The translations under genes and the position numbers were made by a program. The notes below the pieces were generated by a model that did no database searches, was not told the origin of the DNA, and saw only the letters and a program-made list of their open reading frames with translations. A stretch of DNA of 64,000 nt from the NCBI GenBank assembly GCA_031315865.1, contig JALDRJ010000002.1, forward strand, positions 2,888,001-2,952,000. The letters run 5' to 3'. Shown here piece after piece: positions 17,105 to 25,825 of the stretch. Positions within the stretch are counted from its first letter, which is position 1, and every line of letters begins with the position of its first letter. The DNA comes from Nitrospirales bacterium. Its GTDB lineage: Bacteria > Nitrospirota > Nitrospiria > Nitrospirales > UBA8639.

Positions 17105-18559
17105 ATGAAAACACGTCACGATTGTTTTGACAGACGATCGGGATTGAAGCAGCTGACACTGGGCATGGGTGAGGGCGCTGTGAAAGAGGCCCTCGCAACA
17201 ATCTTTCAGGAAGTTCAACATGCCGGAGGGCGGGCGTTGTTCGTGGGAGGCTGTGTGCGGGATGCGCTGCTCGGTCTCGCCGCCAAAGATCTTGATATTG
17301 AAGTCTATGGCGTGTCCCCTGAATCCTTGAGGGCGCTGCTAGAGACGCATTTCAAGGTTGAGGTTGTCGGTGAGGCGTTTGGCGTCATGAAACTCCACGG
17401 CTTACCCGTCGATATTTCTCTTCCGAGACGGGAATCAAAAGCCGGACGGGGGCATAAGGCGTTCGATATTTTTTCCGACCCGTCGATGACTCCGGAACAG
17501 GCTGCGGTACGGAGGGATTTTACGATTAACGCCATCGCGTATGATCCTGTGACCGGAGATTTGATTGATCCGTTCCTGGGCGTTCAAGATCTTGAGGCTC
17601 GGACGCTGCGACATGTTGGTGGGCAGTTTTCAGAAGATCCACTCCGGGTGTTGAGGGGGCTTCAACTGGCGGGGAGGTTTTCGTTGGATGTTCATCCCGA
17701 CACGATACGACTCAGTCGCCAACTTGTGGATGAATACGAAACCCTTCCGATCGAACGAATCTGGGCTGAGTGGTACAAGTGGGCAGGGCAGTCTAAGGAG
17801 CCGTCGCGGGGATTACGTTTTCTCGAACACTGTGGGTGGCGTGAGCGTTATCCTGAACTTGACGCGCTGACTGGCTGTCCACAAGATCCTCGCTTTCATC
17901 CGGAAGGCAATGTTTGGGAGCATACCCTATTGGTCGCTGACCAATCTGCCCGTATCGCTGAACGGGATCAGCTCAGTCTGGAAGATCGGGCAGTGTTGGT
18001 CTTTGCGGGTGTATGTCATGATCTTGGCAAGCCGGAAACCACCGAAATCTTACCCGATCGGATTCGCTCCCGTGGGCATAGTGGAAAGACCGAAACGTAT
18101 GAACGATTCCTCCGGAGAATAGGGATGCCGCGTGCATTAGCCGATCGAGTGATCGCATTGTGTCACTATCATCTGACTCATATTGATTTTCAGGGTTCCA
18201 CCCGGCATGTGCGCCGGGTGGCCGTCGCGCTTGGCGAAGCCGGAGAGTCATTGGATATGCTGGCGAGGCTTGTTGAAGCCGATCACAGCGGACGACCGCC
18301 ATTGCCGCAGGAGATGCCTCAGAATATGCGAGCGATGTTGACCGTTGCGCAAGGGCTTTCCATTCAAAATCAAGCCCCCAAGCCGTTACTGATGGGGCGG
18401 CACCTGTTGGCGATGAAGGTTCCACCCGGTCCAATGATGGGGAAGCTATTGAGAGCGGCGTTTGATGCTCAGTTAGAAGGAGAATTCGAAACTCTTGATG
18501 GCGCTCGTGAGTGGATACAACAGTATGATGAATGGTCAAGCGAGGGCTGTTCCATGTAA
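17105..18559 (+). CDS. cca: CCA tRNA nucleotidyltransferase with HD domain
   Basis: Adds or repairs the 3' CCA of tRNAs. The 484-residue class II polymerase-beta-fold protein shows FVGGCVRDALLG then KDLDIEVYG, giving the catalytic Asp pair at about residue 65. The RRDFTINAIAYDP motif and the ERI.AEW motif follow. A C-terminal HD domain (VCHDLGKPETTE) is like that of the E. coli-type enzyme, which has phosphatase and phosphodiesterase activity. The conserved catalytic part begins near ATG 17165, so the first 20 residues may not be translated. It converges on transketolase with 22 bases between. Confidence 0.92.
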   Translation: MKTRHDCFDRRSGLKQLTLGMGEGAVKEALATIFQEVQHAGGRALFVGGCVRDALLGLAAKDLDIEVYGVSPESLRALLETHFKVEVVGEAFGVMKLHGLPVDISLPRRESKAGRGHKAFDIFSDPSMTPEQAAVRRDFTINAIAYDPVTGDLIDPFLGVQDLEARTLRHVGGQFSEDPLRVLRGLQLAGRFSLDVHPDTIRLSRQLVDEYETLPIERIWAEWYKWAGQSKEPSRGLRFLEHCGWRERYPELDALTGCPQDPRFHPEGNVWEHTLLVADQSARIAERDQLSLEDRAVLVFAGVCHDLGKPETTEILPDRIRSRGHSGKTETYERFLRRIGMPRALADRVIALCHYHLTHIDFQGSTRHVRRVAVALGEAGESLDMLARLVEADHSGRPPLPQEMPQNMRAMLTVAQGLSIQNQAPKPLLMGRHLLAMKVPPGPMMGKLLRAAFDAQLEGEFETLDGAREWIQQYDEWSSEGCSM

Positions 18560-18581
18560 TAGCTCATACACTGAGTAGCCA

Positions 18582-20441
18582 TTAGACGAGGCGCTTGGCC
18601 GTTTCCACGATGATCCTTGCGCTGATGCCGTATCGGTCAAGGAGTTCGGCTGGCTTCCCGCTGTGTGGAATCTCGCGAACCGCGAGCTTATGGAGGCGAA
18701 TGCCCTCACCTGACAGGGCATTCAGAACGGCATCTCCCAATCCACCGTGGGCATAATGATCTTCAACCGTGAGGAATGTGTTTGACGTCGCACGAGCGCA
18801 GTCGAGGAGCGTGGCTCGGTCGATCGGGACGATACTGTAGAGATCAACGATACGTACTGGAATGCCGGCTGACGCCAATTCCTCATGGGCTTGCAGGGCT
18901 TCAAAGAGAGTCACGCCTGCCGTGACGATCGTGAGACGATCTTGATCGCTCTGACGAACGACCTTGGACCCGCCAATATGAAAAATATCATCGTTGGCGT
19001 AAAGAATCGGGGTTTTCGGTCGACCGGTCCTGATGTACACCATGCCTTCATGAGACGCTGCGGCCTGCACCAAGTGATAAGCGCAGACGGCATCCGATGG
19101 GTAGAGCACCGTCACGCCGGGTTGCGAAGACATCATGGCGATGTCCTCCAGTCCCATTTGCGAAGGACCGTCTTCTCCGATACTCACGCCGGCATGTGAT
19201 CCCATTAATTTAATGTTGGCCTGGCTGATCGCCGACATGCGAATGAAATCGTAGGCACGAGTCAGAAAGCATGCAAAGGTCGCGGCAAACGGGATCTTGC
19301 CGCAAGCGGCCAAGCCAGCGGCCGCGCCGACCATATTTTGTTCGGCAATGAAATTTTCGAAGAAGCGAGCAGGAAACCGTTGTGCGAACTTGTCGGTAAA
19401 TGTCGAGTTTTTCACATCCGCATCCAAGGCAACCACCCATGGATTGGCCTCCCCCAAATGGACGAGGGCCTCACCAAACGCCTCGCGCGTAGCAACGGGC
19501 TTCGCAGGGTCATAGGCCGGAGGAGCCACGGGCATGACATTGGGTGGAGCCGATTCGAATGAAACCGGAGCGGCGATGCTTGGGGATTGTCCTGGCTCTG
19601 AATTGAGCATGCCGGACAGCTCCTCAATCGCTTTGCTAGCGTCCTCTTGAGAGAGAGCTTTGCCATGCCAATTCATTTTATCTTCAGCAAACGAAATACC
19701 TTTCCCCTTCAGGGTTTTGGCCAACAGGACCGTTGGTTGATCGTGGGTGTTGGCGGCTTCTTGAAAGGCTTCGAATAGGGCGGTATGGTCATGGCCATCG
19801 ACTGGAATCGTATGCCAGCCAAAGCTCTTCCAACGCGCCTGATAGGTATTCAGGTCATGTTCCAAAAGCGTGGGATCTGATTGTCCTAAACGATTGATGT
19901 CGATGATGGCGCATAAATTGTCGAGCTGCTTGTACCGAGCGATTTCAGCCGCTTCCCATACGGAGCCTTCGACCGACTCTCCATCTCCCATTAACACGTA
20001 CACGCGGGCATGATTGTCATCAAGATATTTATGGTTCAACGCAATTCCCACTCCACCATTCAACCCCTGTCCCAGTGAGCCGGTCGCCAAATCGACAAAA
20101 GACAGTCGTGGCGTAGGATGGCCTTCCAGGTCAGAATGAAGCTTTCTGAGGTCTAGGAGATCACGCTCGTTCAAATATCCGGCTTCCGCCCATGCAGCGT
20201 AGAGAAGAGGAGCCGCATGCCCTTTGGATAAGATAAACCGATCGTTTCCCCGGTATTGCGGATTCGTGGGGTCGAACCGCATGATTCCGAAAAATAGCGT
20301 GGCCACAATGTCCGCGGCCGAACAGCAGCTGGTTGGATGTCCGCTTCCTGCCTCAGTTGTCTGCCGAATGGCATGGATACGAAGTTGAGCTGAAAAATGT
20401 TGCAGTGATTGAATGAGCTGACTAGAAGCCGTAGTTGACAC
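18582..20441 (-). CDS. tkt: Transketolase (single-chain)
   Basis: Transfers two-carbon ketol units in the pentose phosphate and Calvin-type pathways, using thiamine diphosphate. The 619-residue protein carries the N-terminal SGHPTSCCSAADIVA, the ThDP/metal motif GDGESVEGSVWEAAEIA (about residue 150) and the pyrimidine-domain block FIAEQNMVGAAAGLAACG. At 619 residues it is of the shorter, animal/archaeal-like type, not the 660-residue bacterial TktA. GTG 20441 has GGAG eight bases upstream and is the only good start. Confidence 0.95.
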   Translation of the reverse strand: MSTTASSQLIQSLQHFSAQLRIHAIRQTTEAGSGHPTSCCSAADIVATLFFGIMRFDPTNPQYRGNDRFILSKGHAAPLLYAAWAEAGYLNERDLLDLRKLHSDLEGHPTPRLSFVDLATGSLGQGLNGGVGIALNHKYLDDNHARVYVLMGDGESVEGSVWEAAEIARYKQLDNLCAIIDINRLGQSDPTLLEHDLNTYQARWKSFGWHTIPVDGHDHTALFEAFQEAANTHDQPTVLLAKTLKGKGISFAEDKMNWHGKALSQEDASKAIEELSGMLNSEPGQSPSIAAPVSFESAPPNVMPVAPPAYDPAKPVATREAFGEALVHLGEANPWVVALDADVKNSTFTDKFAQRFPARFFENFIAEQNMVGAAAGLAACGKIPFAATFACFLTRAYDFIRMSAISQANIKLMGSHAGVSIGEDGPSQMGLEDIAMMSSQPGVTVLYPSDAVCAYHLVQAAASHEGMVYIRTGRPKTPILYANDDIFHIGGSKVVRQSDQDRLTIVTAGVTLFEALQAHEELASAGIPVRIVDLYSIVPIDRATLLDCARATSNTFLTVEDHYAHGGLGDAVLNALSGEGIRLHKLAVREIPHSGKPAELLDRYGISARIIVETAKRLV

Positions 20442-20662
20442 GATGGACTCCGATGGTTCAGTGAAAGATTCGCAACCAAAGATACGCTACAGGGTTAGGG
20501 ATCAAGTAAAGTAACAGACCCCTTTCAGGCAGTCAATTTCGGGATGTCCCAGGAAGATTTTTCGATTTTGACCGATTCTTCCCTCAACTCTCTTTTTCGC
20601 TCCGAGAATCCTGTACAATGTGAAAATTCTATGGCGTCCAATTAAGCAAAGGGGGAGTGTAC

Positions 20663-20920
20663 ATGCTCAAGAATCACGAGAAATTACAAAAGTCGTTTGA
20701 CGGGCATCTTCCGGTTTTCAAGGTCCTTGCGATGGGTCGCTGTTGGCTGCTTCTCGGCACCGCGATATTTTTGACCAGTGTGGGTATGTTCGGGTGTGCT
20801 TCGAAACCTCATGAATCACCCCCACCCTCGAAACAGGAAATACGAAGCGACGCCGACCGCTTTTTTGAAAAATTAGAAAAAGAAAACATGAAGGGTCAAG
20901 ACGACACGTCGCAGCGTTAA
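20663..20920 (+). CDS. Small putative lipoprotein
   Basis: ATG 20663 is chosen because GGGGGAG lies six bases before it. The 85-residue product has a hydrophobic segment (WLLLGTAIFLTSVGMFGC) ending in Cys, an imperfect lipobox (Met-Phe-Gly-Cys), followed by a proline-rich and then a charged helical tail. It is probably anchored to a membrane. It is divergent from transketolase. Function not recognised; small lipoproteins of this type are poorly conserved. Confidence 0.6.
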   Translation: MLKNHEKLQKSFDGHLPVFKVLAMGRCWLLLGTAIFLTSVGMFGCASKPHESPPPSKQEIRSDADRFFEKLEKENMKGQDDTSQR

Positions 20921-21015
20921 GGGTTTCTCGCATCACCGCAAAGCTGGGGCTGAGTCCTCGGCTGACTTTTCCTGTCTATTGCTTCGTTCCCTCTATCGAA
21001 TAATCATCAAGAAAC

Positions 21016-22356
21016 ATGTCTGCCCGCTCCTTTCGTCATACCCCGTTATCTACTGAAAAGATGCCGCCAGGGATTTTTCACGTGATCGCGAATGAGGGCG
21101 CAGAGCGGTTCAGTTTTTACGGCATGCGTGCCATTCTGGTGGTATTTATGACGGAGATGTTGCGCAATCAACATGGCGATCTCGATGTGATGAGTGCGCC
21201 GGAAGCTCGCGCTCATTTTCATCTGTTTACGTCAGCGGTGTATTTTTTTCCGTTTTTAGGGGCCTTGCTGGCCGATGGCTTCTTGGGGAAATATCGCACC
21301 ATTATCCCGCTGTCGCTCGTCTACTGCGCCGGCCATTTCGCGTTGGCTATCGATCAAACTCGGGTGGGGCTTCTTATCGGCCTCACTCTGATCGCGATCG
21401 GTTCCGGGGGGATTAAACCGTGTGTGTCTGCGGTCTTGGGCGATCAATTTGGAGAACGAAACCGGACTCTGCTTTCTAAGGCCTTTTCCTGGTTTTATTT
21501 TTCCATTAATTTTGGAGCATTTTTTTCGACACTTTTGACGCCCTGGTTATTACAGAACTATGGCCCTCATGTGGCGTTTGGTGTGCCAGGGGTCCTGATG
21601 CTTCTCGCGACCTTGGTGTTTTGGATGGGGCGGTATCACTACACGCACATTCCTCCCGATCCCGCAGCCTTTTTCTCGGAATTGAAAAGCCCGGCGGCCT
21701 GGCGCTCAATCCTGAAACTGTCGGGTATCTTTCTTTTTGTCGCGTTTTTCTGGTCTCTCTACGATCAAACCTCGTCTGCGTGGGTCTTGCAAGCGAAAGA
21801 AATGGACCGGCAATGGCTTGGGATAGAATGGCTGCCTTCTCAGATTCAAGCGGTCAATCCTATCTTGATCATGCTCTTTATTCCGGTTTTTACCTATGGA
21901 ATTTACCCGTTGCTCGACCGGGTGTTTCCTCTCAATCCGTTGCGGAAGATATCGATTGGGTTTTTTGTGACGATGCTGGCTTTCTTGATTTCTGCCTCCA
22001 TTGAGGCCCGAATTGAGGCGGGGCTTCATCCGAATATCGTATGGCAACTGCTCGCCTACGCTGTGATCACCGGCGCCGAAGTGATGGTCTCAATCACCTG
22101 TCTGGAGTTTTCCTATACCCAAGCCCCGCTCAAATTAAAGTCGGTCATCATGTCCCTGTTCCTGCTGTCTGTGTCGCTCGGTAACGCCTTTACCTCGCTG
22201 GTTAATTATTTTATCCAAAACCCTGATGGTACGACCCTGCTCAATGGGGCCAAGTACTATTATTTTTTCGCAGGCGTCATGTTGGTCGTGTCGGTCCTAT
22301 TTATCTTTGTGGCCAGGGCATATCGAGAAGAAACGCACCTGCAGGGCAGTAAATGA
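21016..22356 (+). CDS. POT/PTR family proton-coupled oligopeptide transporter
   Basis: A 446-residue inner-membrane protein with at least 12 hydrophobic segments. The family signature GAERFSFYGMRAILV (E-R-F-x-Y/F-Y-G) occurs at about residue 30, and the second signature SFSWFYFSINFGAFF at about 160. It should import di- and tripeptides with protons; some bacterial POT members carry other solutes. No partner genes are adjacent. The ATG follows an A-rich leader without a strong Shine-Dalgarno site. Confidence 0.92.
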   Translation: MSARSFRHTPLSTEKMPPGIFHVIANEGAERFSFYGMRAILVVFMTEMLRNQHGDLDVMSAPEARAHFHLFTSAVYFFPFLGALLADGFLGKYRTIIPLSLVYCAGHFALAIDQTRVGLLIGLTLIAIGSGGIKPCVSAVLGDQFGERNRTLLSKAFSWFYFSINFGAFFSTLLTPWLLQNYGPHVAFGVPGVLMLLATLVFWMGRYHYTHIPPDPAAFFSELKSPAAWRSILKLSGIFLFVAFFWSLYDQTSSAWVLQAKEMDRQWLGIEWLPSQIQAVNPILIMLFIPVFTYGIYPLLDRVFPLNPLRKISIGFFVTMLAFLISASIEARIEAGLHPNIVWQLLAYAVITGAEVMVSITCLEFSYTQAPLKLKSVIMSLFLLSVSLGNAFTSLVNYFIQNPDGTTLLNGAKYYYFFAGVMLVVSVLFIFVARAYREETHLQGSK

Positions 22357-22698
22357 AAACTTTCGTCCTGTGAATAATGTGTGAATAGTGTGGAAATTCT
22401 TGTCTGTCAAATGAAAAAACACTGTATAGCTGTATTTCTTGGGTATTTTGTGATTTTTTATGGATTGAAATCGTAAGTTATTGAAACAAATGATTTTTTT
22501 AAAATCTTCCTGCTGAATGTAAAGTGAAGGGTTATAATTTTTCCAAAAACTTTATCATGAGTTTTTGCTTGATTTTTTGTCTGTGAATTGTTAGGGGATA
22601 AGTTTTGTAGGGTATATTTCCTAGGCTATTTGAGTGACAGAACTGTTCCGCAAATTCGACAGACCAGGGGCAAACGTCTGCCGGTTACTGGTGGGTTC
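22357..22698. other. Intergenic, AT-rich, no gene seen
   Basis: About 340 bases between two convergent genes, clearly richer in A and T than the flanks in the first 250 bases. The only structure noticed is a bulged hairpin at 22664-22692 (ACCAG/CTGGT enclosing GGCA/TGCC), close to the end of the minus-strand gene; it lacks a T tract, so a terminator call is not supported. Confidence 0.5.
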
Positions 22699-23466
22699 TT
22701 ATGCAGGCGTCGTCTGTTGGGTGAGGTAGAGAATTTGGTTGACCCGGAAGGCTTCTGCATAGTCTTCTGGTTGAATGTATTGTGAATGAAAACATCGACC
22801 GTCAAAAATGATGAGTCGGTTGGGTTTCATGTCAATAAGGTGGAGGAGTTCCCAATATTCATTCCCGTCATTGATATACCGGTTATCCTGACAGGCAAAA
22901 AGGGGATTAAAGATCATGCTGTTCTGGAAATTTTCATACCCCTCCTGGCTGTTTAAGAATTCCTCACTCAGCTCCAAACGATCGGCCAGGGCTCGAATGC
23001 TGTCATCGGGAAATGGTGGCAGGCGTTCTAACTGTGTGGGTTTGTGACGAAAAAGCCCAGTGCCGCCAGAGCAAGATTGCTGCGGGTTCAGCCAGACCAT
23101 GGCTGTAATGTCCTGGTCGATGTGTGGTTGACGCTGCCCGATATTCAAGCGGTAGTTCTGGTTGGTAATGCCGGAGAACACGACCGGTTGCGGGTCGAAC
23201 GCTGACTGTAATGGAGCCCCCCAGAGAGTGCTGATGGTTTTGATGACCGATTGCGTATCGACGTTGATTGACGCTCGGACGCCTGGAAAGTTCCCGATGA
23301 TTTCGAATTGGCTCGTGTACGGAAGTTCGAGGGCAAGATTGAGGACTTTCTCCGGGTACCGATAAAAATGATCGACGGTCACCACTTTGTGCCGAGCTTT
23401 TCCGACATGGTTGACCTCAACTGAATACTCAGGATTGATCTCAAACAGGTCATGCGGGATGTTCAT
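22699..23466 (-). CDS. DUF6445-like protein, possible 2-oxoglutarate/Fe(II) oxygenase fold
   Basis: A 255-residue cytoplasmic protein. It contains GNFPGVRASIN, then QPHIDQDITAMVWLNP, where H-x-D is in the position of the first two iron ligands of double-stranded beta-helix oxygenases, and FDGRCFHSQYIQPE then FRVNQILYL, where the later His and Arg would be the third ligand and 2-oxoglutarate contact. From memory the layout matches DUF6445, a family of unknown function. Substrate unknown. It stands alone. Confidence 0.6.
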   Translation of the reverse strand: MNIPHDLFEINPEYSVEVNHVGKARHKVVTVDHFYRYPEKVLNLALELPYTSQFEIIGNFPGVRASINVDTQSVIKTISTLWGAPLQSAFDPQPVVFSGITNQNYRLNIGQRQPHIDQDITAMVWLNPQQSCSGGTGLFRHKPTQLERLPPFPDDSIRALADRLELSEEFLNSQEGYENFQNSMIFNPLFACQDNRYINDGNEYWELLHLIDMKPNRLIIFDGRCFHSQYIQPEDYAEAFRVNQILYLTQQTTPA

Positions 23467-23660
23467 ACGTTTTTAGGCCTTTATCAAGTTAATGGTGCCG
23501 GAATGGTAGCATGTGTGGATGGCCGCATAGTGCCCATCTCTTGCGCGAGAGTCAAATCCTGAGGGGACGTTCTTCCTGTTCATTGGTCTGATGTTTCTCG
23601 TCTCATTTAGGCCGGTTTTTAGAGTATACTATGGAAGCACAGCATTCCAAGACTTCTAAC

Positions 23661-23681
23661 CCGCTGGCGGCTTTTTGCAAC
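23661..23681 (+). repeat. Fragment matching the REP right arm
   Basis: CCGCTGGCGGCTTTTTGCAA plus C matches 16516-16536 with a single mismatch. It lies in the leader of the small gene at 23700. No left arm is seen. Confidence 0.5.
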
Positions 23682-23699
23682 GGCTCAAAGGGATGCACG

Positions 23700-23936
23700 A
23701 TGACCGATAAGCATGGTCAGGTGTTGAGTGTCATCGAATGTAAGAACGCGGCGTGTGGACATAAAATGTCGAGAGTCGGCTATCCTGACGATTGGCCTGA
23801 CGAGTATGTCTCTGATGACCGTATTCACTCAGATTGGAATGAAGAGTTGACGGAGTTCTGTATCTGTTGTGTTCGTTGTGGGCACTACACTGGTAATAAA
23901 ATCGTCAAGGGCAGGAAGCCTCGCGAGGAGTATTGA
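23700..23936 (+). CDS. Small Cys-rich protein, 78 aa, probable zinc ribbon
   Basis: ATG 23700 follows AAAGGGA by about six bases and is preferred; an upstream ATG at 23631 would put the REP fragment inside the protein. Four or more Cys form two groups, ECKNAACGHKM near residue 13 and FCICCVRCGHY near 58, as in a zinc ribbon. It is hydrophilic and acidic in between. Function unknown. Confidence 0.6.
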   Translation: MTDKHGQVLSVIECKNAACGHKMSRVGYPDDWPDEYVSDDRIHSDWNEELTEFCICCVRCGHYTGNKIVKGRKPREEY

Positions 23937-24086
23937 ACACGGAAGTCAGCTTTCAACATCGTTGTTTCCCATCGTTGAGTCGAGAGTCGGTCAGACATTC
24001 CCCGCATGATAAAATAGTTTCTGTATTCAGATCGCATACCAAAGTTAAAGGAAAAACGCTTAGAAATCTAAGAAAAGGAAACGTGT

Positions 24087-25748
24087 ATGGCTGCTCAGTA
24101 TCGGGAAATTCTCGATCACATTCGTCTGGCCTTTCCTCAGCCTATCTCCAATCGTGTGCATGACTCGTATTTTGTGCATAGCATCATGCGCGCGATTGAT
24201 GCGGTGGATATGTTAAAAAGCGAACGTCCCATTTTGGGTGAACGAGCTCCGCTCGATTATGAAACCGCGCGGCGTGCGGCCATTCCCGATTCGGGGTCTA
24301 GTGTCGAAGATGTTACGGCGAATCTTGTCACGTATTGCGAAGGATTGACGCTCTGGGGGCATCCACGGACACAACAAAATGTGGTCCCGCCAGCGACGAT
24401 TTCTTCATTGATCGGAGTGCTTCTCTCGTCCATGTACAATCCGAATTTGGCCTGGGATGAATATAGTCACCGATTCGCCTTGGCTGAGGTGGAAATGGTT
24501 TCCATGATGGCGCGGTTGATAGGCTATGATCCTGAACGTGCTTCGGGTGTGTTTACGTTTGGAGGAACCGGCACGACTTTGTACGGGATTAAAGCCGCTT
24601 TAGTCAAAACGATGCCCGGATCCATGGAACAGGGGATTCGAGAGGATGCGGTGATCTTTGCGAGTGATTGTAGTCATTACTGCCGGTACAATATCGCCGG
24701 CTGGCTCGGGCTTGGGTCTCACAACCTCATCACGATCCCCACCGATTCTAGGAATGCGATGGACATGTCTCGTCTGCGTGAATCAGCCCTGGAAGTGCTT
24801 CAGGGCGGGAAAAAGATTGCGGCATTCATCGCGACAATGGGAACCACTGATGCATTCGGTCTCGATGATCTGAGAGCCATCGTTTCGCTACGGGATGAAC
24901 TCGTTGAGACGTTTGAACTTCCGTATGTGCCACATGTGCATGCCGATGCGGTGATTGGCTGGGCTTGGTCTGTGTTCAATGATTATGATTTTGAGACCAA
25001 CGTGTTGGGTTTTCGCCCACGGACGATTCGGGCATTGGCGGGTGCCTGCCACCATATTCGGTACCTGTACTTGGCTGATTCGGCGGGTATTGATTTTCAT
25101 AAACCAGGTTTTACTCCTTATATTTCTAGTCTGGTCTTGTTTAAGGAGGGGAGGGATCTTACCCGTTTGAGCCGGCCTCAGGAGCAAATGCCTTATCTTT
25201 ACCAATTTGGTGAGCATCGACCGGGGATGTATACGATGGAGACGTCCAGGTCCGGGACGGGGGTCTTAGCGTCATTGGCCAATATGAAGTTATTCGGCAA
25301 GGAAGGATTACGAGTGATTCTTGGCCATATCGTCGAAATGGCCGAGCTTCTCAGCGAAAATCTACAAGGGCATGCATGTACGACGGTGTTGAACCGTGAT
25401 AATTTTGGAACGGTCACTCTTTTTCGGGCCTACCCTGAGGAAGTGGACACGTTTAAGATTCAAGAACAAGAACTGACCGATCCAGCCTTTCGACCTCTGC
25501 TCCTTCAACATAATGAGTATAATCGAAAAATTTATCATTATGTCCATAAGGAAGGGATGGCCGGACGAGGTGTGGTCCTTTCGATGACCGACTGTTACCG
25601 CCAGACGGCATATGGTGAACCAGTGGCGGCGCTCAAGTCCTTTATCTTGTCCCCATTCGTGGATGAGGAAAATGTCCAAGCTGTGGTTCGTAAGGTTTTA
25701 GAAGCTCGTGAGAAGGTAAGGAGGGAGTCGCCGACTGCAGAGACTTGA
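24087..25748 (+). CDS. Pyridoxal-phosphate-dependent amino acid decarboxylase (group II)
   Basis: A 553-residue protein. FTFGGTGTTLYGIKAAL is the PLP-phosphate-binding loop, ATMGTTDAFGLDDL follows, then VHADAVIGWAW (the Asp that holds the pyridine nitrogen) and LADSAGIDFHKPGFTP, whose Lys should be the PLP Schiff-base residue. These fit the glutamate/tyrosine/aspartate decarboxylase group. Substrate cannot be chosen from sequence. A good site, AAAAGGAAA, lies before the ATG. It converges on the PEP-mutase-like gene. Confidence 0.87.
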   Translation: MAAQYREILDHIRLAFPQPISNRVHDSYFVHSIMRAIDAVDMLKSERPILGERAPLDYETARRAAIPDSGSSVEDVTANLVTYCEGLTLWGHPRTQQNVVPPATISSLIGVLLSSMYNPNLAWDEYSHRFALAEVEMVSMMARLIGYDPERASGVFTFGGTGTTLYGIKAALVKTMPGSMEQGIREDAVIFASDCSHYCRYNIAGWLGLGSHNLITIPTDSRNAMDMSRLRESALEVLQGGKKIAAFIATMGTTDAFGLDDLRAIVSLRDELVETFELPYVPHVHADAVIGWAWSVFNDYDFETNVLGFRPRTIRALAGACHHIRYLYLADSAGIDFHKPGFTPYISSLVLFKEGRDLTRLSRPQEQMPYLYQFGEHRPGMYTMETSRSGTGVLASLANMKLFGKEGLRVILGHIVEMAELLSENLQGHACTTVLNRDNFGTVTLFRAYPEEVDTFKIQEQELTDPAFRPLLLQHNEYNRKIYHYVHKEGMAGRGVVLSMTDCYRQTAYGEPVAALKSFILSPFVDEENVQAVVRKVLEAREKVRRESPTAET

Positions 25749-25825
25749 GACGCACCTGAAACCCCAGTATCTTTGTTTTTTCGTTTGTCCTTGAGATTCC
25801 TATTCTGTCGAATATCTTTGGGTAG

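Noticed and set aside
20597-20619. TACAAT as a promoter for the small lipoprotein gene
   Set aside because: The -10 box is reasonable but no -35 hexamer stands at 16-18 bases, so it was not listed.
22588-22785. Plus-strand open frame of 65 codons
   Set aside because: It runs into the antisense of the DUF6445-like gene and its product is not protein-like.
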